Positions 24,470 to 32,411 of a stretch of DNA of 64,000 nt are shown piece by piece. Under the pieces are notes generated by a model. It ran no database searches and had not been told where the DNA came from. It saw only the letters and a program-made list of their open reading frames with translations. The position numbers and the translations under genes are program-made. The DNA lies in contig NZ_CANKZF010000002.1 in NCBI RefSeq assembly GCF_947488515.1, positions 342,294 to 406,293 of the forward strand. The letters run 5' to 3'. The DNA comes from an uncultured Nocardioides sp. (GTDB lineage: Bacteria; Actinomycetota; Actinomycetes; Propionibacteriales; Nocardioidaceae). Numbering within the stretch: the stretch's first letter is position 1; each line of letters starts with the position of its first letter.

Positions 24470-25840
24470 TCAAGACGTGCCGGCGAGCCTCAGCATCAGG
24501 TCGCGCACGTCGGTCGCGGCCACCGACCCGGCGACCGCGCCGGGGGTGCTGCACACGAGCATCGGGCCGAGCGTGGGGTCCTTCGGCAGCCGTCCGTGGG
24601 TGCCGCGCACCGGCGACGGGTCGAGCGGCACGACCTTCATCGCGTACCGCAGCCCGGCCATCTTCCTGGCGAGGGTGAGGCCGGCCTTGAGCTTGACCGC
24701 CTTGTCCTCGGGGTCGAAGAACAGCTCGGCGGGGTCGTAGCCCGGCTTGCGGTGGATCTCGACGCCCCGGGCGAAGTCGGGCGCCCGGGCGTCGTCGAGC
24801 CAGTAGTAGTAGGTGAACCACGCGGTCTCGTCGGCGACGAGCACCAGGTCGCCGGAGCGCTCGTGGTCGAGCCCGTACGCCGCCTGCGCGCTGCGGTCGA
24901 GCACCTGGTCGACGCCCGGGAGCTCGGCGCACAGCCCGCGGACCGTCTCGAGGTCGGCGGGGTCGTCGACGTAGACGTGCGCGACCTGGTGGTCGGCGAC
25001 GGCGAAGGCACGCGAGGTCCAGGGGTCGAGGTACTCCATGCCGTCCTGGGTGTAGACCTCGAGCAGCCCGCTGCGGCGCAGCATCCGGTTGATGTCGACG
25101 GGCTGGTCGGCGTCGGTGATGCCGTACTCCGAGAGCACCAGCGTGGTGACGCCGGTCCGCTCGGCGTCGTCGAGGAGCGGCGCCAGCGCGGCGTCGATCT
25201 CCTGGGCAGCCCGCACGGCCTCGTCGGAGTCGGGGCCGAAGCGCTGCAGGTCGTAGTCGAGGTGCGGGACGTAGCAGAGGGTGAGGTCGCTGCGGGGCAT
25301 CAGCCGGCGGGTGGCGGCGATGATCCACTCGCTGGAGGCGATCGCGGCGGTCGGGCCCCAGTAGGTGAACAGCGGGAACTCGCCCAGCGCGCCGACGAGC
25401 TCCTCGTGGAGCTCGGGCGGGCGGGTGTAGCAGTCGGGCGCCTTCTTGCCGTCGGCGTAGTAGATGGGCCGCGGCGTGACCGTGTAGTCGGTCGTCATGC
25501 CCATGGCGTACCACCAGCAGACGTTGGCGACGGTGTAGTCGGGTCGCTCGCGGCGGATCGTCTCCCACACCTTCTCGCCGTCGACGAGCTTGTTGTGCTG
25601 GCGCCAGAGGAAGACCTCGCCCAGCTCGCGGAAGTACCACCCGTTGCCAACGGCGCCGTGTCCCGACGGCGGCAGGCCGGTGAGGAACGTCGACTGCACG
25701 GAGCAGGTGACGGCCGGGAGGATCGGCTCCAGGGTGGCCTGCGAGCCCGCATCGGCGAGGCGACGCAGCCGGGGCATGTGCCGGAGCAGGTCGGGGGTCA
25801 GGCCGACGAGGTCGACGACGAGCAGCTTGGGGTGGGCCAC
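24470..25840 (-). CDS. EboF-like nucleotide pyrophosphatase/phosphodiesterase (alkaline phosphatase superfamily)
   Basis: 456 residues. Alkaline-phosphatase-superfamily metal enzyme: first Asp ligand in LLVVDLVGL, nucleophile Thr in LPAVTCSVQSTFLTG (about 41-55), GHGAVGNGWYF, Asp-containing VPHLDYDLQRFG, and a later His in VADHQVAHVY. The usual second Asp-His pair (SDHG) reads SEYG here, so metal binding may differ. No signal peptide is seen. It is the last core gene of the ebo-like operon; in known clusters this position is EboF. It may cleave a nucleotide- or phosphate-linked carrier from the exported metabolite (inference). GTG start at 25840, after a 63-base G/C-skewed spacer. Confidence 0.82.
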   Translation of the reverse strand: MAHPKLLVVDLVGLTPDLLRHMPRLRRLADAGSQATLEPILPAVTCSVQSTFLTGLPPSGHGAVGNGWYFRELGEVFLWRQHNKLVDGEKVWETIRRERPDYTVANVCWWYAMGMTTDYTVTPRPIYYADGKKAPDCYTRPPELHEELVGALGEFPLFTYWGPTAAIASSEWIIAATRRLMPRSDLTLCYVPHLDYDLQRFGPDSDEAVRAAQEIDAALAPLLDDAERTGVTTLVLSEYGITDADQPVDINRMLRRSGLLEVYTQDGMEYLDPWTSRAFAVADHQVAHVYVDDPADLETVRGLCAELPGVDQVLDRSAQAAYGLDHERSGDLVLVADETAWFTYYYWLDDARAPDFARGVEIHRKPGYDPAELFFDPEDKAVKLKAGLTLARKMAGLRYAMKVVPLDPSPVRGTHGRLPKDPTLGPMLVCSTPGAVAGSVAATDVRDLMLRLAGTS

Positions 25841-25855
25841 GGTGGCGTCCTGTCT

Positions 25856-25902
25856 GGGTGGGGGCGGGGGAAGGGGCGGGTGGAGGGGAGGGTGGAGGGG
25901 AG
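25856..25902 (+). repeat. G-run tract with G-quadruplex potential between eboE-like and eboF-like genes
   Basis: The plus strand carries about eight runs of three or more G within 47 bases, including a 12-base tandem pair GGGTGGAGGGGA (25878-25889, 25890-25901). The genes run on the minus strand, so the G-rich strand is the template strand and the mRNA is C-rich here. Confidence 0.7.
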
Positions 25903-25903
25903 G

Positions 25904-27073
25904 TCAGTCGAGCGGGGTGAGGCCGAGCCCGACGAGCTCGTCGCGGACCCACGCCAGCTCGGCGGCGAGCCCGGCGGCGAGGGCGTCGTCGTCGGCGGGG
26001 GCGCCGTCGGGGAGCACGGACCACGTGTAGGTCTCGACCTCGAGGTGGTCGGTGCGGGCGGTGTCGCCGCCGAGGAGGGCGGCCAGCGAGGCGCGGAGGT
26101 CGTCGCGGCTGTTGCGCAGTGGCGGGGCCGGGTCGGCGTGGACGGGCACGTGGAAGTGCACCCGCCACGGCGACCGGTCGTCGAGCGGTCGGCGTCCGTC
26201 GAGGGCGTCGGGGAGGTCGTCGCGCGACGCGAGCCGCTGGCCGACGCGCTGGCGCACCTGGTGCAGGAAGCGGTCCTCGGAGTACGACGTCAGCGCGGCG
26301 CGGGCGTCCGGGTCGGCGGGGTCGTCGACGACGAGCGCCGCGGCCGGCTGCACCTTGACCACGTCGAGGCCGGCGGCGTCGAGCCGGGCGAGCGCGTCGG
26401 TCGCGTCCTCGAAGCCGACGGCGAGGTGGCAGAGGTCCAGGCACACCCCGATCCGCTCGCGGTCGGCTGCGTCGAGCCGCTCGACCGCCTCGGCGATGGT
26501 CTCGATGACGCAGCCCGGCTCGGGCTCGAAGGCGACCCGGACGGTGCGCCCGGTCTCGGCCTCGACCTCGGCCAGGCCCTCGGCCAGGGCCTTGAGGTGC
26601 AGCTCGGCGTGCGACTGGCGGTCGGCCAGCCACGGTGCGCGCCAGGCGAGCGGCAGGGTCGAGATGCTGCCCCGGACGGCGTCCTCCGGCATCAGCGCGG
26701 CCAGCACGCGGGCCACGTCGAGGGTGTAGTCGAGGCGGGAGCGCTCCGCCCAGGTCGGGTGGTAGACGCGCTTCTTGACGACCTCGTCCTGGAAGGCGGC
26801 GTAGGGGAAGGCGTTGAGGGTGACGATCTCCACGCCGTGCTCGTCGATCGCGTCCCGCAGCCGGGCCACGGCGTCGAGGTCGGAGGCGAGGCGGCGCGCC
26901 GCGGCGGCCGGGAGCCACATCCCGAGGCCGACGCGGTCGGTGCCGAGGTGCTGGCGCAGCCGGTCGCCGTACGTGCCCACCTGGGCGATCAGCCCGTCGA
27001 CGTCCTCGGCCGGCAGGACGTTGGTGCCGTAGCCGAGGTGGACGACGGTGCCGTCGGGGTGCTGCAGCCTCAT
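25904..27073 (-). CDS. eboE: EboE-like TIM-barrel protein (sugar phosphate isomerase/epimerase superfamily)
   Basis: 389 residues, named for ebo clusters as metabolite traffic protein EboE. TIM-barrel landmarks: VVHLGYGTNV (10-19) at the first strand, VTLNAFPYAAF, FEPEPGCVIET (metal-binding Glu), and VCLDLCHLAVGF (Asp and His ligands), then VKVQPAAAL and a late VETYTWSVLP. The fold is that of xylose isomerase-type enzymes, with a longer C-terminus than ordinary members. It starts at ATG 27073, 2 bases after the TatD-type gene. Role in the cluster is unproven; isomerisation or carrier-like handling of a cyclic polyol or sugar phosphate is inferred. Confidence 0.82.
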   Translation of the reverse strand: MRLQHPDGTVVHLGYGTNVLPAEDVDGLIAQVGTYGDRLRQHLGTDRVGLGMWLPAAAARRLASDLDAVARLRDAIDEHGVEIVTLNAFPYAAFQDEVVKKRVYHPTWAERSRLDYTLDVARVLAALMPEDAVRGSISTLPLAWRAPWLADRQSHAELHLKALAEGLAEVEAETGRTVRVAFEPEPGCVIETIAEAVERLDAADRERIGVCLDLCHLAVGFEDATDALARLDAAGLDVVKVQPAAALVVDDPADPDARAALTSYSEDRFLHQVRQRVGQRLASRDDLPDALDGRRPLDDRSPWRVHFHVPVHADPAPPLRNSRDDLRASLAALLGGDTARTDHLEVETYTWSVLPDGAPADDDALAAGLAAELAWVRDELVGLGLTPLD

Positions 27074-27075
27074 CG

Positions 27076-27954
27076 TCAGTCCCGGGAGCCGCGCAGGATC
27101 GAGTTGCCCTCGAAGGTCGCCGAGGCGTCCGCGCCGGCCGAGCCGTCGTCGGCGAGGTCGGGGTCGACGAGCAGCCGGCCGCTCTGGCCGAAGAACTCGA
27201 TCGGGTTGCGCCACAGCACGCGGTCGACGTCGTCGGCGGAGAAGCCGGCCTCGAGCATCGCCGCACCGGTCTTCGAGGTCTTGAGCGGGTCGCTGCGGCC
27301 CCAGTCGGCGGCCGAGTTCACCAGCACCCGGTCGAGGCCACGGCGCTGCAGGATCGCGACCATCCGGTGCTCGTCCATCTTGGTGTCGGGGTAGATCGAG
27401 AAGCCCATCCAGCAGCCGGCCTCGTCGACCTGGTCGACGGTGACCTCGTTGAGGTGGTCGACGACGACCATGCCGGGGGCCAGGCCCGACTCGGTGACGA
27501 GCTCGAGCGTGCGACGGGTGCCCTGCTCCTTGTCGCGGTGGGGCGTGTGGACCATCGCCGGCAGCTCGAACTCCACGGCGAGCTCCAGCTGCCGCGTGAA
27601 CGCCTTCTCCTCCTCGACGGTCATCGAGTCGAAGCCGACCTCGCCCACGGCGACCACGCCGTCCTTGGCGAGGTAGCGCGGGAGCACGTCGAGCACCTCG
27701 GCGCACCGCGGGTCGTTGGCCTCCTTGGGGTTGAGCGCGATCGTGCAGTGGTGGGCGATGCCGAACTGCGAGGCGCGGAACCGCTCCCACCCGACGAGGG
27801 CGTCGAAGTAGTCGGTGAACGACCCGACGGTGGTGCGCGGCTGGCCCAGCCAGAACGCCGGCTCGACGAGCGCGCGGACGCCGGAGGCGTACATCGCCTC
27901 GTAGTCGTCGGTGGTGCGCGAGGTCATGTGGATGTGCGGGTCGAAGATGCGCAT
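27076..27954 (-). CDS. EboB-like TatD-family metal-dependent hydrolase
   Basis: 292 residues. Amidohydrolase-type metal site: HXH in FDPHIHM (His7, His9), GEVGFDS, HTPHRD, VVDHLNE and a late Asp in NSAADWGRSDP. It matches TatD-like phosphohydrolases and the EboB position of ebo clusters. It shares one base with the eboA-like stop (27954) and is followed by eboE after 2 bases. TatD relatives hydrolyse phosphoester or amide bonds; the substrate here is probably the cluster metabolite. Confidence 0.83.
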   Translation of the reverse strand: MRIFDPHIHMTSRTTDDYEAMYASGVRALVEPAFWLGQPRTTVGSFTDYFDALVGWERFRASQFGIAHHCTIALNPKEANDPRCAEVLDVLPRYLAKDGVVAVGEVGFDSMTVEEEKAFTRQLELAVEFELPAMVHTPHRDKEQGTRRTLELVTESGLAPGMVVVDHLNEVTVDQVDEAGCWMGFSIYPDTKMDEHRMVAILQRRGLDRVLVNSAADWGRSDPLKTSKTGAAMLEAGFSADDVDRVLWRNPIEFFGQSGRLLVDPDLADDGSAGADASATFEGNSILRGSRD

Positions 27955-28607
27955 CAGGAGTCCTTCTGCTGGTCGTGCTCGGTGGAGGCGGCGCAGGCGT
28001 CGAGGACGACCTGCACGTCGAGGGGTACGTCGCGACCCGCGGCCTCGCGCTCGCGCCGGTAGCGCTGCACCATCTCGGCCAGCTCTCGGTCGGCGCGGCG
28101 CGCGAGCCCGGTGACCGACGCGACCGGCACGCCGGTGAACAGGCACTTGAGGACGCCCTGGCGCCACGAGTCGTCGTCCAGCCGGTCGCTGTGCGGGCCC
28201 ATCGCTGCGGCGACGAGGCGGGTGTCGTTGGTGCGCAGGGCGTCGAGCAGCAGGTCGGTGCCGTCGACGTCTGCGGGTGCGCCGGAAAGGGCGTGCAGGA
28301 CCGCGCGCTTCTCGTCGTTGTCGCCGTAGCGGTAGACCTCGCGCAGCTCGGCCAGGAGCGCCTCGGGGTCGAGGGAGCGCGCCGCGGTCTGCACGAGGGA
28401 GACGCGTACGGCGTCCTCGAGCAGGACGTCGTCGGCTCCGGCGAGCGGGCCGCGGCCGGTCCTTCGGGCGGCCGCGGGGAAGGTCCGACCCAGCCTTGAC
28501 GGGTCCTCGGCCACCTCGGCCATCAGCGCGTCGAGCTGCGCCTGCGCGTCCTCGTCGAGCGCCTGCCGGATGGTGTCGTCGGCGGCCAGCGGACGGATCT
28601 CGGTCAC
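27954..28607 (-). CDS. eboA: EboA-like protein
   Basis: 217 residues, helical throughout with repeated short helices (VSLVQTAARSLDPEALLAELREVYRYGDNDEKRAVLHALSGAP is the best-conserved-looking part, given here in pieces), reminiscent of HEAT-like repeats. No catalytic motif is visible. It occupies the EboA position between the TIM-barrel and TatD-type genes and shares the feature of EboA proteins of being a helical protein with no known activity. GTG 28607 overlaps the previous stop (GTGA). A late Cys pair-like segment (VLDACAAS) ends the protein. Recognition is mainly by context. Confidence 0.68.
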   Translation of the reverse strand: MTEIRPLAADDTIRQALDEDAQAQLDALMAEVAEDPSRLGRTFPAAARRTGRGPLAGADDVLLEDAVRVSLVQTAARSLDPEALLAELREVYRYGDNDEKRAVLHALSGAPADVDGTDLLLDALRTNDTRLVAAAMGPHSDRLDDDSWRQGVLKCLFTGVPVASVTGLARRADRELAEMVQRYRREREAAGRDVPLDVQVVLDACAASTEHDQQKDS

Positions 28608-29491
28608 GGCGTGGGTCCTTCCCTGTCGGAGTCGGCGAGGCGGGCCAGGGAGGCGCGCAGGGCGGCGATCTGTCGCGCGGCGACCGTGGGCGCCGCGTGG
28701 GAGTGGCGGGGCAGCTCGACGCTGGCGAGGCCGCTGAAGCCGGTGGCCAGCAGCGCGCCCAGGACCGCGTCGAGGTCGAGGGTGCCGGTGCCGAGCTCGA
28801 GGTGCTCGTGGACGTCGCGCACCATGTCGTCGACCTGCACGTTGCCGATGAGCGGACCGGCGACGGCGATGGACGCCTCGGGGCTGCGCGGCTCGTTGCA
28901 CACGAGGTGGCCCAGGTCGAGGGTCAGCCGGAGGTGGTCCGGCTCGCCGAGCCGGCGGCGCAGCTCGAGCGCCTCGTCGACCGTGTCGACGTGCATGCCG
29001 GGCTCGGGTTCGAAGCAGATGGTGACGTCGAGCTCGTGCGCGAGGTCGAGCACCGGTCCGAGGCCGTCGGTGAGCCGGCGCCAGCCGTCCTCGGCGCTGG
29101 CGCCCTCGGGCAGGACGCCCGACCAGCACGACATCGCCTCGGCCCCCAGCTCGGCGGCGATGCGCACGGCACGGGTCAGGAGCTCGACCCGCGGGCCGCG
29201 GTCGCCATCGCTGACCAGGGTGGGCTCGTGCTTGTGCCACGGGTCGAGGACGTAGCGCGAGCCCGTCTCGATGACGACGGCCAGCCCGTGGTCGGCGAGC
29301 GACTTCGCGGCGCGTGCGGTCTGGGCGGCCGCGTCGTCGGCGAAGGGGTCGAGGTGCGGCTGGTCGAGGGTGAGGGCGACGCCGTCGTAGCCGAGGCCGG
29401 CGATCACCGAGCAGGCGTCGGGGAAGCGGTGGCCGGAGAAGCCGTTGCTGCCGTAGCCGAGGCGGATGCCGCCCGGTGCCGGGGCGCTCAC
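28604..29491 (-). CDS. Second TIM-barrel sugar phosphate isomerase/epimerase in the ebo-like operon
   Basis: 295 residues. The first strand IRLGYGSNGFSGH resembles that of the EboE-like protein. Metal-ligand segments are CFEPEPGMHVDT (Glu), LTLDLGHLVCNE (Asp, His), and a final VELPRHSHAAP. It matches xylose-isomerase-like TIM barrels (AP endonuclease 2 family). Cyanobacterial ebo clusters usually carry one such gene, so this paralogue is an addition. Both ends overlap neighbours by 4 bases (GTGA), showing tight coupling with the UbiA-type and eboA-like genes. Confidence 0.8.
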   Translation of the reverse strand: MSAPAPGGIRLGYGSNGFSGHRFPDACSVIAGLGYDGVALTLDQPHLDPFADDAAAQTARAAKSLADHGLAVVIETGSRYVLDPWHKHEPTLVSDGDRGPRVELLTRAVRIAAELGAEAMSCWSGVLPEGASAEDGWRRLTDGLGPVLDLAHELDVTICFEPEPGMHVDTVDEALELRRRLGEPDHLRLTLDLGHLVCNEPRSPEASIAVAGPLIGNVQVDDMVRDVHEHLELGTGTLDLDAVLGALLATGFSGLASVELPRHSHAAPTVAARQIAALRASLARLADSDREGPTP

Positions 29492-30351
29492 GTCGGGCTC
29501 CAGCGGCGCGACAGGGCGCGGTAGGCCGGGCCGGCGCCCACGACGGCCGCGGCGGCGCCGAGCCGGCCGCGGCGGGCGAGCCAGGCGCCCTGGAGGAGCG
29601 AGAACCCGCCGATCCCGGTGCGGGTGGCGGCGCGGGCCGCGTCGGCCGTGGGCTGCTGCGCCGCGCGGGCCTGGGCGCGGCCGACCACGACGGCGTACGC
29701 CGCCGACAGGCCGACGCCGGCCGTGCGGGCGAGGCGACCGGAGTGCGGGTCGTGGAACGCCGCGTGGGCCGTGGCGGCGGCCACCGCGAGGGTGCCTGCG
29801 GTCACCGCTCCGGCGACCTCGGGGCGGGTGCCGTGCACCTCTCCGCGGCTGAGCCACGTGAGGCCCGCGGTGTGCGCGGTCATCGCGAGGGCGGGCTGCC
29901 ACGCGCTGGCCGGGGAGGCGTGGGCGCCGAGGAGGACGTCGAGCCCCCGCGTCGAGGCCATCGCGAGGGGCCCGACGGCCGCGTCCTTCGCGACGGCGTC
30001 GTAGGCCACCACCATGAGGGCGAGCGGGGCCGCGACCGCGACCGCCGAGCGACCGCCCACGAGGGCGGCGACGCCGAGACCGGCGGCGCCGAGCCCGGCC
30101 GCGACGGCGAGGGCTGCGTCGGCGCTGACCCGGCCCGAGGGGATCGGGCGCTCGGGCCGCTCCTCGGCGTCGACGTGGCGGTCGCACCAGTCGTTGAAGG
30201 CCATCCCGGACCAGTAGAGGCAGGTGGAGGCGATCGGCATCGCCCAGCCGCGCCCGGCGGTCGCCGCGTGCGCGGCGCCGGACCACGCGTCTCCGGGGAT
30301 GGAGAACGCGGCGGGCGCCCGGGTCAGCTCGACGAGGTCGGCGACCCTCAC
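29488..30351 (-). CDS. eboC: EboC-like UbiA-family prenyltransferase
   Basis: 287-residue integral membrane protein with about seven hydrophobic helices. The first aspartate-rich motif is NDWCDRHVDAEERPERPIPSGR (NDXXDXXXD; near residues 47-68) and the second is YDAVAKD near 111-117; these bind Mg-diphosphate of the prenyl donor. UbiA enzymes move a prenyl group onto an aromatic or polyol acceptor. In this operon the acceptor could be a cyclitol made by the adjacent inositol-phosphate-synthase-like enzyme (inference). GTG 30351 overlaps the cyclase stop by 4 bases. Confidence 0.85.
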   Translation of the reverse strand: MRVADLVELTRAPAAFSIPGDAWSGAAHAATAGRGWAMPIASTCLYWSGMAFNDWCDRHVDAEERPERPIPSGRVSADAALAVAAGLGAAGLGVAALVGGRSAVAVAAPLALMVVAYDAVAKDAAVGPLAMASTRGLDVLLGAHASPASAWQPALAMTAHTAGLTWLSRGEVHGTRPEVAGAVTAGTLAVAAATAHAAFHDPHSGRLARTAGVGLSAAYAVVVGRAQARAAQQPTADAARAATRTGIGGFSLLQGAWLARRGRLGAAAAVVGAGPAYRALSRRWSPT

Positions 30352-31544
30352 GTCGTCACCCGGTCGGCGCAGTCCGTCGACCAGGCGAGCAGGGCGTCCC
30401 ACTGCTGCGCGAGTCGGTGCTCCTGCGAGCCGATGGGCTGCTTGAAGAAGAAGCCGAGGGCGGCCAGGGGGCCGGCCTCGCCGACGGCCACCGCCCGCGA
30501 GGTGAGGCGCGCGAGGTCGAGGACCAGCGGCGCTGCGAGGGCCGAGTCGCAGCCCTCCCAGGTGAACTGCATCGTCATCCGGGTGCCGAGGAAGCCGTCG
30601 AAGCGGACGTGGTCCCAGGCGGTCTTCCAGTCGCCGAGGTCCTCGACGTAGTCGATGTGCATCGGGCCGGGAACCGGGTGGCCGAGCATCGACTCCAGGC
30701 CGGTGCGCTTGGTGCTCGTCTTGCTCTCCCGGGCCGCGGGGTCGGACAGGGTGGACCCGTCGCCGCCGCCGAGCAGGTTGATCGAGGTCCACGACCGCAC
30801 GGCCAGCGACCGGGTGGAGAACATCGGCGCCAGCGCCGACTTCACCAGGGTCTCGCCCGTCTTGCCGTCGCTGCCGGCGTAGGGGAGGCCACGATCGGCG
30901 GCGAGCTCGACCAGGGCGGGGACGTCGATGCCGGGGCTCGGCGTGAAGGCGACGTAGGCCGCTCCGGCCAGCACGGCGGCGCAGGCGTAGACCGAGCTCG
31001 GCGACAGGGGCGCGCGGCCGGCCGACCAGGCGGCCTCGAGGTCGGCCCAGGTGGTGGCGTCGGTGCCGGCGTCGTGCGGCGGCTCGGTGCTCGACACGTC
31101 GACGACGACGACCCGGTCGACGCCGGCTGCGAACTCGCGGATGTCGTCGGCGAGCCGGTCCACGTCGGCGCGCTGGTCGGTGGAGTCGCTGTGGCGCACA
31201 CCCGGGCGCAGCCGGGCCTCGGTCGCCTCGAGCTCGGCGGCGACCTGGTGCGCGAGGATCCCCGGCACCACGCCACCGGCCACGAGGCGCTCGGCCTGCT
31301 TGACGAGCGGGAGGGTGTCGACGTCGTGGCCGCCCACGACGATGTCGGCGTACGCCGGCAGGCCGCGCGAGTCGAGGTCGGGATGGGCGCAGACGCAGCC
31401 GGTCTCGTCGGTCAGGTGGGCGGCGAGGGCGCTCAGGCCGATGGTCGCGGTGGTCGCGAGCGAGCCGCGAGCGCCGATGAACCAGATGCCGAGAGTGCCG
31501 CCGGGGCCGTGATCCTCGGTCCGGGGGTTGGGGGAGGGTGCCAC
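30348..31544 (-). CDS. Inositol-3-phosphate synthase-like NAD-dependent cyclase heading the ebo-like operon
   Basis: 398 residues. NAD-binding start GIWFIGARGSLATT, then VVDVSSTEPP, the lysine-containing SDGKTGETLVKSAL, LLGGGDGSTLSDP (counterpart of LGNNDGMNLSAP) and the lysine-rich ESKTSTKRTG match myo-inositol-1-phosphate synthase motifs in order. Normal enzymes turn glucose-6-phosphate into inositol phosphate by an NAD-assisted ring closure. I start at GTG 31544, because a strong promoter places the transcription start there; the frame is open to GTG 31562. The changes NN to GG and MN to ST in the cofactor/metal loop suggest a divergent substrate or activity. Confidence 0.83.
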   Translation of the reverse strand: MAPSPNPRTEDHGPGGTLGIWFIGARGSLATTATIGLSALAAHLTDETGCVCAHPDLDSRGLPAYADIVVGGHDVDTLPLVKQAERLVAGGVVPGILAHQVAAELEATEARLRPGVRHSDSTDQRADVDRLADDIREFAAGVDRVVVVDVSSTEPPHDAGTDATTWADLEAAWSAGRAPLSPSSVYACAAVLAGAAYVAFTPSPGIDVPALVELAADRGLPYAGSDGKTGETLVKSALAPMFSTRSLAVRSWTSINLLGGGDGSTLSDPAARESKTSTKRTGLESMLGHPVPGPMHIDYVEDLGDWKTAWDHVRFDGFLGTRMTMQFTWEGCDSALAAPLVLDLARLTSRAVAVGEAGPLAALGFFFKQPIGSQEHRLAQQWDALLAWSTDCADRVTT

Positions 31545-31550
31545 CTGTCG

Positions 31551-31579
31551 AAGGTAATGCACGTCACAACCACTTTCAA
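31551..31579 (-). promoter_or_regulatory. Promoter of the ebo-like operon
   Basis: On the minus strand TTGAAA (31574-31579) and TACCTT (31551-31556) are 17 bases apart, near consensus. The -10 is 6 bases before GTG 31544, so the operon mRNA is probably leaderless and the longer start at 31562 is excluded. Confidence 0.65.
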
Positions 31580-31592
31580 CGCCGGGTCCAGC

Positions 31593-31619
31593 ACTTTTGT
31601 GCGGCCATTGCTCAAAAGT
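31593..31619. repeat. Inverted repeat upstream of the ebo-like promoter
   Basis: ACTTTTG (31593-31599) and CAAAAGT (31613-31619) are perfect inverse copies over 13 bases, and TCACAAGTGA-like symmetry follows at 31623-31632. The position, about 14-40 bases upstream of the -35, fits an activator or repressor site; it could also end the gene on the left side of 31623. Confidence 0.5.
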
Positions 31620-31622
31620 CGC

Positions 31623-32405
31623 TCACAAGTGACGCGGTGATGCGGGGTGCAGTGCGAGCGCGGATCGCGAAACCACGTGGGCCTCGCAGTGCCGCACCAG
31701 CTCGGCGTACGCCTCGGCGCCCATCAGCTCGACGAGCTCGGGCTCGTGGGTGAGGTAGACCGGCTCGGGCGCGACGTGCGCCTCGGTGTTGCCGGAGCAG
31801 TACCAGTCGAGGTCGTGGCCGCCCGGACCCCAGCCGCGGCGGTCGTACTCGCCGATCGAGACCTCGGTGTAGGAGGTGCCGTCCTGCCGCTCCACCTCGC
31901 GGAACTGGCGGCGGATGGGCAGCTGCCAGCACACGTCGGGCTTGGTCTCGAGCGGGTTGCGCCCCTGGCGCAGCGCGAGGCCGTGGAGGGCGCAGCCGGC
32001 TCCGACGTGCCCGGCGTCGTTGGTGAAGTCGGTGCGGTTGTGGAAGACGCACGCCTGCTGCCCGTCGACCTCGACGACCCGCGTCTTGCGCTCGCCGTCG
32101 TCGTCTGTCTCGATCCAGTCCGCCTTGCGCACCGACCGACCGGGGTGGAGCTGCCAGTCGTCGGGGGTGAGCTCGCCGACGAACGCCGCGACCCGCTTCT
32201 CGTCGTCCCGGTCGGCGAAGTGGGCGCCGAGGGTGCAGCAACCGACGTCGGGGGCGTCGGCGTAGATGCCCTGGCACCCCTGGCCGAAGATGCACGTGTA
32301 GGCCGAGGTCAACCACGTCAGGTCGCAGCGGAACACCTGGGCGTCGTCAGCGGGGTCGGCGAACTCGACGAACGCACGGGGGAACACCAGGTCGACTTCA
32401 GGCAC
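31623..32405 (-). CDS. Conserved cysteine-rich protein (Rv0495c-like)
   Basis: 260 residues with at least eleven cysteines, clustered as [41 protein letters not shown] and WYCSGN. This pattern suggests a metal or Fe-S site. No signal peptide. The gene is divergent from the exopolyphosphatase gene, as Rv0495c is next to Rv0496 in M. tuberculosis, so I read it as the same family; function is not firmly known. The GTG start 32405 is fixed by TAGGGT 6 bases upstream on this strand. Confidence 0.72.
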   Translation of the reverse strand: MPEVDLVFPRAFVEFADPADDAQVFRCDLTWLTSAYTCIFGQGCQGIYADAPDVGCCTLGAHFADRDDEKRVAAFVGELTPDDWQLHPGRSVRKADWIETDDDGERKTRVVEVDGQQACVFHNRTDFTNDAGHVGAGCALHGLALRQGRNPLETKPDVCWQLPIRRQFREVERQDGTSYTEVSIGEYDRRGWGPGGHDLDWYCSGNTEAHVAPEPVYLTHEPELVELMGAEAYAELVRHCEAHVVSRSALALHPASPRHL

Positions 32406-32411
32406 GGGTCA

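Noticed and set aside
23772..27266. 1164-codon minus-strand frame covering the glyoxalase gene and three ebo-like genes
   Set aside because: Only its last 212 codons have a recognisable domain; the rest is a shadow of the ebo-like genes.
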